Below are positions 18,443 to 27,846 of a stretch of DNA of 64,000 bases, in pieces; positions within the stretch are counted from its first letter, which is position 1, and each line of letters opens with the position of its first letter. The position numbers and the translations under genes were made by a program. This stretch comes from Pseudobacillus wudalianchiensis (GTDB lineage: Bacteria > Bacillota > Bacilli > Bacillales > Domibacillaceae), in contig NZ_MAYT01000028.1 in assembly GCF_001685015.1 (NCBI RefSeq), forward strand, positions 1-64,000, written 5' to 3'. Under the pieces are notes generated by a model. It was given only the letters and a program-made list of their open reading frames with translations, had not been told where the DNA came from and ran no database searches.

Positions 18443-18961
18443 GCATTTTTCACCTAACTTTAAAAACAGTTCTATTCGTAAACGAATTGTCTTTATTTTG
18501 GATATAAATAAAAATTCTATCCTCACACCTTTTGTATCCACCTATCTTTTAGCCGTTATTGCCAAACCGTCTCGTTGGTCATTCGCAAGTATAAAGACAA
18601 CATAGAGTATTGGCCGCCGGTGAAAGAGTCCATGATAAATGAAAAACTTACGACGCAAACAGTTTATTAATCATATCGATGGCCAATTATTTCAAACGTT
18701 TTAAAGTGATAGACTAAAATTATTTTTCTTCTTTTTTACAATTTCTAAGCATAATTGTGGACATAGTCCTATCTATCTTTATACAATCATTTATAAATAG
18801 CCATATTATTTTTAAGTCTTTTTGCCCGTTTATTTATTAGAACATTTGATTGGTTGACTATTTTTCTTTAATTTGACAATATATACATTACTTTTTACCC
18901 ATTTATATATAAGTTTAAATACTTATAATAGAAATATATTTTATTTAGGGAGTTGAATTGA
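18443..18961. other. Divergent intergenic region, AT-rich
   Basis: No supported gene. TTGACA at 18873-18878 and TTGACT at 18854-18859 are candidate -35 boxes for the protease gene, but no -10 box lies at 17 nt. A stop-bounded plus-strand frame (18512-18670) has protein-like composition but no start codon at its beginning. Confidence 0.4.
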
Positions 18962-20707
18962 GTGGAAGCTAAGTCCAATTTAATGAAGAAGCTTTTTCCG
19001 CTGTTCGCCTTAATCGCCATCATCGTGGCGGCGATTTCTTGGTCATTAAAAGACGTTGATAAAGCAGTCACGGTTTCTTTTTCCTCTATGGAAAAAATTA
19101 TTCAAGAACAAAAGGGGGCCCCTGTTTCCTTGCAGGAAAAACCAGATGGCGCTCTTTACCTTACGACTAAAGATCACCAATATGTCTCTTATACTTCTCC
19201 AGGAAGCTCATCCGTAGACAGATTGGTTGAAACATATAATATTCGTTACTCTTATTCTAATAAAGGACCTTACGACAATTGGATTATCGGCGGTGTGTTA
19301 GTTGCCGTTATTGCAGGAGCTGCCATTCTCTATAAAAAAGGACGCTCTGGTGCTAATTCCTCGACAAAAGCGATGAAAAACAGTTTGTCTAAAGCCCGTC
19401 CCCTTCCTTCCATCACCTTAGATGATGTAGGCGGTCTTTCCATAGAAATGAAAGAGGAAATTAAGCAAACGCTGTCTATATTAAAGAACCCTGAACGCTC
19501 AGCTGGAATCGGCGTAAAACCGCCAAGAGGCATTTTGTTATACGGACCTCCTGGAACTGGTAAAACCTTGCTTGCTCAAGCGATTGCAAAAGAATTAAAC
19601 GCTACCTTCTTTTCAGCAAGCGGATCGGCTTTTACTGAATTATTTGTCGGTGTAGGCGCTTCTCGTGTACGCAGCTTGTTTGAACAGGCGAGAAAGCAAA
19701 AACCGGCTGTTATCTTCATTGATGAGGTTGATGCGCTTGCGGGCCGTCGTAAAGCTCACGGCGGCGAAGAATCAGAAAAGACATTAACAGAATTGCTCGT
19801 TCAGCTTGATGGCGGACATTCAAATGATGATATTTTATTCATTGCCGCAACTAATAGAAAAGATATGCTCGATGAAGCTTTTCTTCGCCCGGGACGTATT
19901 GATTTCTCTTTCCTCGTACCGTTACCAGATACAAAGGGCAGAAGAGAAATTATTGACATCCATATTAAAGGCAAGAATCTCGCTGAAAATGTCCATGCTT
20001 CACTTAGTGATTTAGCAGAAAGCACATCTGGATTTTCAGGTGCAGAGTTAAGCTCACTGTTCGAAACAGCCAGCCGCAGTGCTATTCGCAATAACCGAGA
20101 TATGATTGAAAAGAGTGATCTTGATTATGCGTTGGATCGTACCATTCTCGGAAGCACTTCCCGAACGCTGCAGGATCCAGAAACAAAACGCCGCGTAGCC
20201 ATTCATGAAGCAGGCCATGCTTTGGTCGCTGCTGCTACTAAGCCAGGATCCGTAAGAAAAGCAACGATTATTCCAAGAGGACAGGCACTCGGTTATGTAG
20301 CGCCGATCCCGAAAGAGCTTCACTTATCTACCGCAAGCGAGCTGCTTGATCAAGTAGCTATGATTCTTTCAGGCGGTACAGCCGAACGAAAGTTTCTTGG
20401 TGAACACAGCATCGGCGTAAGCGGTGATGTTCAACAAGCGAAACAAATCATTGAACAAATGGTGGATATGGGTGTGCTGCAAGATGGCTTTACCTTAACG
20501 TTTGTCAAGATGGAACGGGAAACTAAAATGCAGGATTTATTCCAAAAAGCCCTGTCCATCTCTGAACAGCTGATTTCGGAACGTGAAGAACAATTCCATG
20601 AATTAGTGGACGCTTTATTGAAGAAGGAAACGCTCGAGGGCTGGGAAGTAGAGCAAATCGTCAATGGCATGGCTGCTGTTGAGGATAAAGAATTAGTACT
20701 TGCCTAA
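18962..20707 (+). CDS. FtsH-type AAA+ membrane zinc metalloprotease (second FtsH)
   Basis: ATP-dependent membrane protease of the FtsH family, 581 residues. Two membrane helices (about 10-28 and 107-124) flank a small extracytoplasmic domain. The AAA+ module has Walker A GPPGTGKT (about 192-199), Walker B IFIDEVDAL (about 251) and the second region of homology NRKDMLDEAFLRPGRID. The protease domain has HEAGH (from residue 415) and a downstream aspartate in SGDVQQAK as third zinc ligand. It is shorter and more divergent than the essential FtsH, which in bacilli sits near hprT/tilS, so it is an accessory paralogue. The start at 18962 is GTG after GGGAG. Substrates unknown. Confidence 0.9.
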   Translation: MEAKSNLMKKLFPLFALIAIIVAAISWSLKDVDKAVTVSFSSMEKIIQEQKGAPVSLQEKPDGALYLTTKDHQYVSYTSPGSSSVDRLVETYNIRYSYSNKGPYDNWIIGGVLVAVIAGAAILYKKGRSGANSSTKAMKNSLSKARPLPSITLDDVGGLSIEMKEEIKQTLSILKNPERSAGIGVKPPRGILLYGPPGTGKTLLAQAIAKELNATFFSASGSAFTELFVGVGASRVRSLFEQARKQKPAVIFIDEVDALAGRRKAHGGEESEKTLTELLVQLDGGHSNDDILFIAATNRKDMLDEAFLRPGRIDFSFLVPLPDTKGRREIIDIHIKGKNLAENVHASLSDLAESTSGFSGAELSSLFETASRSAIRNNRDMIEKSDLDYALDRTILGSTSRTLQDPETKRRVAIHEAGHALVAAATKPGSVRKATIIPRGQALGYVAPIPKELHLSTASELLDQVAMILSGGTAERKFLGEHSIGVSGDVQQAKQIIEQMVDMGVLQDGFTLTFVKMERETKMQDLFQKALSISEQLISEREEQFHELVDALLKKETLEGWEVEQIVNGMAAVEDKELVLA

Positions 20708-20723
20708 CTTTCAACCCTATGAT

Positions 20724-20768
20724 AAAACAAGAAACCCTGAATCTAAACGATTCAGGGTTTCTTGTTTT
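20724..20768. terminator. Bidirectional terminator
   Basis: A perfect 19-bp stem with 7-nt loop (20724-20742 / 20750-20768), A/T runs at the base, between the convergent protease and permease genes. Confidence 0.88.
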
Positions 20769-20786
20769 ACAGAATATGTGCTTGTC

Positions 20787-22220
20787 CTATAGATCTTTTA
20801 CTTTTTCCGGATTTGGCATGTTCGATATCATAGGCATTTCTTCTTCTTTCTGACTTATCTTCTTTCGCCGCGTTACAAAGAAAGAAGAAATAACTATGAT
20901 GCTAAACAACGACGTAAAAATGAATTGTGGACGCTGTGACTCAACAAATGCCATTAAGATTAATACAAATACCATGCCAGCAATCGTCGCATACGTTAAA
21001 TAAGGGAACAGCCACATTTTAACCTTAAGGGCTTCCGGGTTTTCTTTTTCAATTCTTTTCCTTAAACGCAGGTGAGAGATCGCAATAACTAAATAGACAA
21101 GGATACCAACCCCACCCGAAGAGTTTACTAGGAAGAAAAATATTTTATCCGGGGACGTATAACTAAAAATGGTGCTAATAAAAGCAAATACTGTGCTTCC
21201 TATTACCGCAAAAACAGGAACGCCATTTTTACTTATCTTTGAAAACACTTTTGGGGCGTCTCCTCTCTGAGCAAGAGAATATAGCATACGAGAGCTTGTA
21301 TAAAGTCCTGAATTCAAGCAGGAAAGCAAGGCTGTGAGGACGACTATATTCATAATAAGTGCTGCAGACGGGATTCCGATCATTTCAAGTACAGACACAA
21401 ATGGGCTTTTTAATAATCCCGCTGAACTCCATGGCAACAGCGTTACTAGGATAGCAATAGAGCCGATGTAAAAAATTGAAATACGCCACACGACACTATT
21501 CAGTGCCTTTCTTACTGACTTCACGGGATCAGAAGTTTCGCCTGCTGCGATAGCCGGAATTTCAACCCCTACAAAAGCATGAAATACAATCGCAATACCG
21601 ACAATGACTGACTCTATCCCGTTAGGTATAAAACCGCCTAAGTCAGTAAGATTAGACATTCCTGGTGATTTGATGCTTGGCACGAGCCCAAAAATAATGG
21701 CTGCTCCTAAGCATAAAAATAGAATAATGCTTACTATTTTAATAATAGAAAACCAGTATTCGAATTCACCAAATGATTTAACGGAAAAAATGTTGGTCAG
21801 CTTCAGCAATACAATTAAGCTCAGACTGATTAACCACACCGGAACCGAAGGAAGCCAATCATGGATAATGGCTGCCCCTGCTACTGCTTCTAACGCTATA
21901 ACAATAACCCAGAAAAACCAATATAACCAGCCTGTCGTATAACCTGCCCACTCTCCAATCCCTTCTCTTGCGTAGACGGCGAAGGAACCCGTGTTTGGAT
22001 TAACGGTCGCCATTTCTCCAAGCATTCTCATGACGAAAACAACGATCAGACCAGCAAACGTGTAAGATAAAATAGCACCGGGACCTGTTTTACCAATAAT
22101 AATACCGCTTCCTACGAATAAACCAGCTCCAATAACTCCACTTAAAGATATCATTGTTAAATGTCTTTGCTTAAGACCAGCTTTTAGTTCTTCTTGTTGA
22201 TGCTCCAAGTTATCCACCAA
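20787..22220 (-). CDS. Amino acid permease (APC family), candidate taurine uptake
   Basis: Twelve-helix amino acid-polyamine-organocation permease, 477 residues. It shows the N-terminal family motif (GVIGAGLFVGSGIIIGKTGPGAIL, given here in parts: GVIGAGLF, then GKTGPGA) and FHAFVGVEI near helix 6. It is closest in feel to GabP/AnsP-type permeases. It lies 226 nt downstream of xsc in the same orientation but beyond a terminator-like hairpin, so it may have its own promoter or be read through. Context suggests taurine or a related sulfonated amino acid as substrate; this is inference. The start is uncertain: TTG 22220, GTG 22217, or TTG 22208 after GGTGG. Confidence 0.82.
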   Translation of the reverse strand: MVDNLEHQQEELKAGLKQRHLTMISLSGVIGAGLFVGSGIIIGKTGPGAILSYTFAGLIVVFVMRMLGEMATVNPNTGSFAVYAREGIGEWAGYTTGWLYWFFWVIVIALEAVAGAAIIHDWLPSVPVWLISLSLIVLLKLTNIFSVKSFGEFEYWFSIIKIVSIILFLCLGAAIIFGLVPSIKSPGMSNLTDLGGFIPNGIESVIVGIAIVFHAFVGVEIPAIAAGETSDPVKSVRKALNSVVWRISIFYIGSIAILVTLLPWSSAGLLKSPFVSVLEMIGIPSAALIMNIVVLTALLSCLNSGLYTSSRMLYSLAQRGDAPKVFSKISKNGVPVFAVIGSTVFAFISTIFSYTSPDKIFFFLVNSSGGVGILVYLVIAISHLRLRKRIEKENPEALKVKMWLFPYLTYATIAGMVFVLILMAFVESQRPQFIFTSLFSIIVISSFFVTRRKKISQKEEEMPMISNMPNPEKVKDL

Positions 22221-22410
22221 CTTTCGGTATTTTTCCGTGAATGCTTATTAGTAAGCGTTTACATATCGATTTACTAAGTATAGATAAAACCCTAACTCTA
22301 TCCAATTCAAACATTATTTTACCATATAGATGGTTTGTTGAAGAGTAGCAAGCAAGCAACGGTAATAGTTTTAATAACCTTTTTTCGAAGAGAGAAAACA
22401 TTTTTTTAAA

Positions 22411-22441
22411 AAAAGGGGCTTTTTTTAAAAAAGCCCCTTTT
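22411..22441 (-). terminator. Terminator after xsc
   Basis: AAAAGGGGCTTT pairs with AAAGCCCCTTTT with T runs on the minus strand, starting six bases after the xsc stop. It separates xsc from the permease gene. Confidence 0.8.
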
Positions 22442-22446
22442 ATTGA

Positions 22447-24216
22447 TTACCAGTTTTTGTGATCGAGATGTGCATACTTTTCAAGAAGACGAGTTGGCAT
22501 TTGCAGTGCGTCTTTTCTGAATGGCGGCGCTAACTGAGTGCCGTCTACTAAAATATCAATAACTGTTGGTTTATCAGATTTCAACGCAGCAGCAAGAGCT
22601 TTTTGAAGATCTTCCGGGTTATCTACGCGAACGCCTTCTGCCCCCATGCTCTGTGCTACTTCAGCAAAGTTTGGTCCTTCAATATCAGCTCCAACAAAAC
22701 GGTTGTTGTAGAAGTCTACTTGGTTTTTCTTTTCTGCACACCATGCACCGTTATTAAATACGCAAGCAATAACAGGAAGTTTTTGTTCAACAGCCGTACT
22801 TACTTCATGCAAGCTCATACCCCATGCGCCGTCCCCTACGATGGCAAGAGCTGGGCAATCAGGTGCAGCTAATTTTGCTCCAATGGCTGAAGGATAAGCA
22901 AAACCAGTGTTTCCGAATGTTAATGCTGCGATATGCTTACGCGGTTGTTTAAATTTCAAATAAGCATTAGCTGTTGAAGACGTGTTACCGATATCAGATG
23001 TCACAATTGCCGTTTCTGGAATCGCGCGAGAAATTTCTAATAGAGCTCTTCTTGGGTTCATTGGGTTCCCTGGCACCATTGCAAGATCTACAAGCTCTTG
23101 CTCCCACTCTTGTTTAAGTGCAGCGATTTCTTGAATACGTTGTTCGTTGCGTTCGTTTGTCTCACGCTTTTCTTTTAAGCGTTTTAAAATTTCAAGGCTT
23201 GCATCTTGTGCATCGCCTAAAACGCCCACTGCAATAGGATGCGTTCTTGCAATGTTACGGTGGTTGATGTCGATTTGAATAATTTTAGCATTTTTAGGGA
23301 AATAGTCAATGTCATAGCACGGCAGTGTTCCAAAAACAGACAATCTTGTACCAATTGCTAAGAGAACATCAACATCTTTCAGTGAATTCATTGCTGCTTT
23401 TGATCCCATGTAACCGATTGGTCCAACTGCAAGCTCATGATCACAAGGGAATGCATCATTGTGCATGTATGAAACAGCCGCTGGTGCGGATAAGTACTCA
23501 GCAAGTTCTACTACTGTGTCTATTGCATTCGCATCTACTGCCCCACGGCCTGAGATAATGGCAGGTTTCTTAGCTTGTAGTAACAATTCAACAGCTTCAT
23601 CAATTGCTTTAGAATCACCAAAACCTTTTTTCTCAACACGGTATTGAGAAGGCTCTAGGATGTAATCTTCGATTTCTCCGTAGAAATAGTCACGTGGGAT
23701 ATGATAAAGAACCGGTCCTCTTTCTGCATAAGCAAGACGGAAAGCTGTACGCAAGCAATCTGCCACGCGGCTTGGGTGTGTTACTTTTACAGTTGCTTTT
23801 GTGATTTTTTCGAATACAGAAGCTTCGTCACACTCCTGGAAACCGTCCCATCCAATTGTCTTCGTTCCAGCAGTTGGAGCGATGATAATCATCGGTGTAT
23901 GAGCCATGTTTGCAGAAGCAACTGATGTAACCATATTTGTAATACCAGGTCCGTTTTGGCCGATAATAACTCCAGCTTTTCCAGTTACTCGAGTGAAAGC
24001 ATCAGCCATATGACCAGCACTTTGCTCATGACGGACAGGGATGAATTTAATGCCGGCAGTCGGCAGCAAATCAAGCATATCCATAAACGCTGATCCTAAA
24101 ATTCCATACATTTGATCGATGCCTTCTGCAAGAAGCGTTTCAACAATTGCCTCACTCGGTGTCATTTTAAGCTTTTTTGTTTGCAATACTTCTAATTCTT
24201 TTTCTACTTTTGCCAT
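22447..24216 (-). CDS. xsc: Sulfoacetaldehyde acetyltransferase (Xsc)
   Basis: Thiamine-diphosphate enzyme that converts sulfoacetaldehyde and phosphate to acetyl phosphate and sulfite (EC 2.3.3.15), the desulfonation step of taurine degradation. 589 residues is the family's usual length. The N-terminal TPP domain has the catalytic glutamate in [12 protein letters not shown]; the C-terminal domain has the TPP/Mg motif GDGAWGMSL followed by NNGAW. The beginning [16 protein letters not shown] and the block QECDEASVF are characteristic of Xsc rather than acetolactate synthase. It starts 46 nt after the aminotransferase gene, forming an operon with it. A cytosolic phosphotransacetylase elsewhere would feed acetyl-CoA. 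Confidence 0.93.
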   Translation of the reverse strand: MAKVEKELEVLQTKKLKMTPSEAIVETLLAEGIDQMYGILGSAFMDMLDLLPTAGIKFIPVRHEQSAGHMADAFTRVTGKAGVIIGQNGPGITNMVTSVASANMAHTPMIIIAPTAGTKTIGWDGFQECDEASVFEKITKATVKVTHPSRVADCLRTAFRLAYAERGPVLYHIPRDYFYGEIEDYILEPSQYRVEKKGFGDSKAIDEAVELLLQAKKPAIISGRGAVDANAIDTVVELAEYLSAPAAVSYMHNDAFPCDHELAVGPIGYMGSKAAMNSLKDVDVLLAIGTRLSVFGTLPCYDIDYFPKNAKIIQIDINHRNIARTHPIAVGVLGDAQDASLEILKRLKEKRETNERNEQRIQEIAALKQEWEQELVDLAMVPGNPMNPRRALLEISRAIPETAIVTSDIGNTSSTANAYLKFKQPRKHIAALTFGNTGFAYPSAIGAKLAAPDCPALAIVGDGAWGMSLHEVSTAVEQKLPVIACVFNNGAWCAEKKNQVDFYNNRFVGADIEGPNFAEVAQSMGAEGVRVDNPEDLQKALAAALKSDKPTVIDILVDGTQLAPPFRKDALQMPTRLLEKYAHLDHKNW

Positions 24217-24262
24217 TTACAATCCAACCCTTCTCTTCGTTATTTATTGTATATAAATAAAA

Positions 24263-25630
24263 TTATTTAGTTTCATTAAAAACTTCAAAAATGGTATTAA
24301 CGACGAAATGTAAATCCTCTTCTGTAGAAGAAAGCGGCGGTGCCACAATCAGCACATTGTTAAAGCCTGGCACAGTGTCGCCATTTCGACCGATAATTAA
24401 GCCTTTCTCTTTACACTTGGCAACAATGCCGCCAATTACATCGTCTGCAATCGGTTCTTTTGTCGACTTGTCTTTTACTAGCTCCACCCCGTATAAGAAT
24501 CCCTTAGAGCGAACTTCACCAACAAAAGGATGGTCAGCTAGTTGATTCAGCTTGCCTAAAATGGTTTCCCCAAGACGGGCTACTCTTTCAACAATGTTTT
24601 CTCTTTCAATGATTTCAATATTTTTCAGTGCCACTGCACAGCTTGCCGGATGTCCCCCATATGTAGAAACATGACGGAAGTGGTTATCGGCACCTGTTGC
24701 TTTAAATTTTTCATAAATGCGGGAATGCACCGCCGTTGCGCCAAGCGGCAAGTAGCCGCTAGTGAGTCCTTTCGCCATTGTTACGATATCCGGCTGTACA
24801 CCTTCTGAATGCATAAAGCCGAACATTTTGCCTGTACGCCCAAAGCCGGAAACGACTTCGTCGACGATGAGAAGCACATCATGCTTTTTACAAATCTCAG
24901 CTACTCTTTGCATATATTCACCTGAAGGAACAATGACTCCGCCCCCCGAAATAAACGGCTCCATGATGACCGCAGCTACAGTTTCAGCGCCTTCCCATGT
25001 AATCATTTGATCGATTTGGTCAGCAGCTACTTTGTCACAATTTGTTACTTCCTCTCCAAATGGGCAGCGATAGCTGTAAGGAGGCGGAACATGGAGGAAG
25101 CCTGGCGCACCTGGATCATACTTTACTCGTCTATTCGCCTGAGCGGTAGCGCTCATTGCTCCAAGAGTAGACCCATGGTAAGCCCGATATCTGGAAATGA
25201 ATTTATATTTCCCCGGGTTTCCATTTTGCTGATGATATTGCCGCGCAATTTTGAAGGCGGTTTCATTTGCTTCCGATCCGCTATTTGAGAAAAAAGTTTT
25301 ATATGAGTCCCCTAACAATTCACTAATCTTTGCGGATAGCTCAATCGCCGGCTGATGGCTCAGCGTAAGCGGGAAATAAGAAAGTCTTCTCATTTGCTCT
25401 GCAGCTGCCTCAACGATCTCTTCACGTCCGTGGCCTAAATTTAGGCACCATAGCCCTGAAACACCATCTAAATAGCGTTTTCCTTCAAGATCCGTGAACC
25501 AAGCCCCTTCTCCTGATTCAGCAATCATTGGCTTGCCGCCTTCTACGTGTCGGCTCATCGCATGCCATAAGTGATTGTTATCCTGTTCAATCAGCTTTTG
25601 ATTATCTTTGACTTCCAATTGAGTCATCAT
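24263..25630 (-). CDS. tpa: Taurine:pyruvate aminotransferase
   Basis: Class III PLP aminotransferase of about 455 residues. The Schiff-base lysine is in TMAKGLTSGYLPLG, the phosphate-binding GSEANETAFK is in the N-terminal half, and the PLP-contacting aspartate is in LLIVDEVVSGFGRTG. Directly upstream of xsc it is best read as Tpa (EC 2.6.1.77), which transaminates taurine with pyruvate to give sulfoacetaldehyde and alanine. The alanine could be recycled by alanine dehydrogenase (38031). The start is ATG 25630 or 25627 after AAGGGGGC; the frame extends to 25660 without an SD. The omega-aminotransferase fold alone does not prove specificity; the operon does most of the work. Confidence 0.88.
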   Translation of the reverse strand: MMTQLEVKDNQKLIEQDNNHLWHAMSRHVEGGKPMIAESGEGAWFTDLEGKRYLDGVSGLWCLNLGHGREEIVEAAAEQMRRLSYFPLTLSHQPAIELSAKISELLGDSYKTFFSNSGSEANETAFKIARQYHQQNGNPGKYKFISRYRAYHGSTLGAMSATAQANRRVKYDPGAPGFLHVPPPYSYRCPFGEEVTNCDKVAADQIDQMITWEGAETVAAVIMEPFISGGGVIVPSGEYMQRVAEICKKHDVLLIVDEVVSGFGRTGKMFGFMHSEGVQPDIVTMAKGLTSGYLPLGATAVHSRIYEKFKATGADNHFRHVSTYGGHPASCAVALKNIEIIERENIVERVARLGETILGKLNQLADHPFVGEVRSKGFLYGVELVKDKSTKEPIADDVIGGIVAKCKEKGLIIGRNGDTVPGFNNVLIVAPPLSSTEEDLHFVVNTIFEVFNETK

Positions 25631-25964
25631 GTTTGCCCCCTTTAACCAGTTATTGATCACTAGCTTATCTATTAAACTCAGCTGCTGCTGCAGCGAATTT
25701 ACCAGAACGACGCTTTTTTATAAGTACTTCCCCCGTCTCCCCCTTGTTCCTTTTTGTCACATCCTGTCATCAGGTCGTCCGTACCAGTTTGTGTATGTCC
25801 TTGTTGTTATTTATATTAAAACACACGTTTTGAAAATATTCAATCAATTCTAAAAATATTATTTATTGAAAATTCTCTTTATACTTATCTGCATTTTTAA
25901 TAGACAAAGAATAAAGGGATGACCGTCAGAGAGCAGACTTGCACTTTGTACGGCTGCCCTCTAG
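25631..25964. other. Promoter region of tpa-xsc
   Basis: Upstream of tpa and downstream of the GntR gene. Contains CCTGATGACAGG-type short symmetry (about 25762-25773) and an AT-rich tract, plausible operator/promoter territory for the GntR regulator. No unambiguous -35/-10 pair was found by eye, and no gene. Confidence 0.3.
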
Positions 25965-26690
25965 CTAACTATTCTTTTTGCTTAATTTCATTCGGAATGA
26001 ATACATATCTGATCGGAAAGAAGCAACATAATATTCAATTAGCCTCCCAGAGTGATCCATCAGTTTCCGCTCTGTGTTTAAGACGTTAAATGAGTCTGGA
26101 ACCTCTAACAGCTCAGCGTCCTCGGCACTTAAAAAACCACTTGTGATCAATTGCTCAGCCTCAGCAAATTGAATACCGAGATTTTCTTCCATCAAATCAA
26201 ATAGAGTTCCCTTATCAATATCAAGCTCAGCTAATTTACTGCCGATTTCGACAGGATAATATTGCACTTCGATCGCCAGCGGAATATCGTTAGCGTATCG
26301 GACCCTTTTGATAAAATAGGCTATTTTAAGACCCGTAGCTTCAACAATGTCATCAGGCGGGTTCACCACTCCGTGCGTAACAAGCTTAGCTCCGGGCTCC
26401 ATGCCCATTTTCCGTATCGTTTCAGTTGTACTCGTTAAGGAGCCAAGCCAATCTTGAATTGCTTTTGATGAAATAAAGGTACCTTTTCCATGAACTTTTT
26501 CCACGATGCCTTCCCGAACAAGATGAGCAACCGCCTCTCTTACCGTACTTCTGCTCACTTCATATTCATCCATTAACTGCCGCTCACTCGGAATTTTGTT
26601 GCGATAGTGGCCCTCATTAATCAACCCTTCTATTTTGTTTCTTAGTTGAATATGAAGCGGCACCGGATCTTTTGGATTTAGCTTCTCCAC
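25965..26690 (-). CDS. GntR family regulator, HutC/UTRA subfamily
   Basis: A 241-residue transcription factor. The N-terminal winged helix covers about residues 8-75 (IPSERQLMDEYEVSRSTVRE is the recognition region) and a UTRA ligand-binding domain about 95-235. Start GTG 26690 with AAAGGGG upstream. Positioned directly upstream of tpa-xsc in the same direction, it is the probable local regulator, releasing DNA on binding a taurine-pathway metabolite. CTAGTGGCCCTAG at about 26731-26743, between this gene and the LysR gene, is symmetrical and a candidate autoregulatory operator. Effector identity is inference. Confidence 0.88.
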   Translation of the reverse strand: MEKLNPKDPVPLHIQLRNKIEGLINEGHYRNKIPSERQLMDEYEVSRSTVREAVAHLVREGIVEKVHGKGTFISSKAIQDWLGSLTSTTETIRKMGMEPGAKLVTHGVVNPPDDIVEATGLKIAYFIKRVRYANDIPLAIEVQYYPVEIGSKLAELDIDKGTLFDLMEENLGIQFAEAEQLITSGFLSAEDAELLEVPDSFNVLNTERKLMDHSGRLIEYYVASFRSDMYSFRMKLSKKNS

Positions 26691-26841
26691 GTGAATACCC
26701 CTTTCCCTTTAGTTTTTACTTTTACAAAAAACTAGTGGCCCTAGATTACAAACAAAGTGCCCTTTTCATTTTACATGCTAAACTTTCCTTCTCTCCATCT
26801 TATGACGATTTCACAAATTTGTAAAATTATCCTGCACAAAA

Positions 26842-26886
26842 ACAGGTGTCGACAAAATTCTATCTAGGAATTTTGTCGACACCTGT
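26842..26886 (-). terminator. Terminator of the LysR gene
   Basis: A perfect 19-bp stem (26842-26860 / 26868-26886, 7-nt loop) begins at the LysR stop codon and is followed by TTTTTG on the minus strand. Confidence 0.85.
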
Positions 26887-27788
26887 TAATGACATGCACT
26901 GCTAGACTGTGAGAAAACAAGCTCAATTAACTTCTCGCTTGTTAGCTGCAATGCCTCTTCAAAATAAACCATATAAAATTGTCTTGTTAATTTCACTCCA
27001 TCAATCTTTACTTCTTTTAAAGTGCCCAGCTGCAATTCTTTTTTTACAGCTGACTTTGAAATAATAGAGATGCCAATATCTGCCTCTACTGCACTCTTAA
27101 TAGATTCAGTATGTTCCAACTCCAATACTGTTCTTAAATTATCAGGATTTACTTCATTTTTTCTTAAGCTGCCTTCGATGACTTGTCTCGTTCCAGAACC
27201 TTTCTCCCTAATAATGAAGGGCAGCGTAACCAGTTCTTCTTTTGATATACTGTTTCCTTCGACGATGTTGGAAGAACAAGAAGCGATCAAAATTAATTCA
27301 TCTTCTTGAAACGGCACTTGTTTCAAATTAGGGTAAGACAGCATCGATTCAATAAACCCCAAATTTAGTTCGTGTTTATAAAGCTTTTCAATAATTTGTT
27401 CGGAGTTACACATTTTTAAGTGGACATCAACGAGCGGATAAAGCTTTTTATAATTGGCAATTAAAAATGGGAGAACGTGCTCACCGATGGTAAGGCTGGC
27501 TCCAATATTTAAATGGCCGGCTACTTCTCCCTTAAGCTCCTGCAGTTCATTTTGAATCTCATTCATTAAGAATAGCAGTTTCTTCGCTTTCTTATATAGT
27601 ATTTGTCCAGCCGGTGTTAATTCGACTTTTTTCGTTGTGCGTTCAAATAGTTTAGTTTGCAGCATCTCTTCCAAATGTTTAATTTGCAGACTGACAGATG
27701 ACTGAGAGATATGTAGCTCCTTTGCCGTCTGCGAAAAGTTTTTGTTGTTTGCTACTGCATAAAATAATCGCAAATACTCTAGGTTCAT
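26886..27788 (-). CDS. LysR family regulator, CysL/YwfK-like
   Basis: A 300-residue LysR-type regulator. The winged helix is at residues 1-60 (FSQTAKELHISQSSVSLQI) and the periplasmic-binding-protein-like effector domain at about 88-295. Start ATG 27788 follows GGGGAGCGGA; the longer frame to 27818 has no better site. The gene lies 58 nt after the YeiH-type exporter gene, the arrangement seen for many CysL/YeiE-like regulators that control sulfite or sulfate handling. Sulfite released by Xsc would be a sensible effector, but this is inference. Confidence 0.87.
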   Translation of the reverse strand: MNLEYLRLFYAVANNKNFSQTAKELHISQSSVSLQIKHLEEMLQTKLFERTTKKVELTPAGQILYKKAKKLLFLMNEIQNELQELKGEVAGHLNIGASLTIGEHVLPFLIANYKKLYPLVDVHLKMCNSEQIIEKLYKHELNLGFIESMLSYPNLKQVPFQEDELILIASCSSNIVEGNSISKEELVTLPFIIREKGSGTRQVIEGSLRKNEVNPDNLRTVLELEHTESIKSAVEADIGISIISKSAVKKELQLGTLKEVKIDGVKLTRQFYMVYFEEALQLTSEKLIELVFSQSSSACH

Positions 27789-27846
27789 TTTTCCGCTCCC
27801 CTCTGTTCCCTCTTTCATTATAAATGAACACCAGGGGATTTTTTAC

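Noticed and set aside
18512-18670. Plus-strand frame ending QTVY, upstream of the FtsH-like gene
   Set aside because: Stop-bounded by chance length, no start or SD at its beginning, and partly antisense to the YhgE/Pip leader.
26842-26886. Long perfect inverted repeat as a recombination or operator site
   Set aside because: Position at the LysR stop codon and the T run on the minus strand make an intrinsic terminator the simpler reading.
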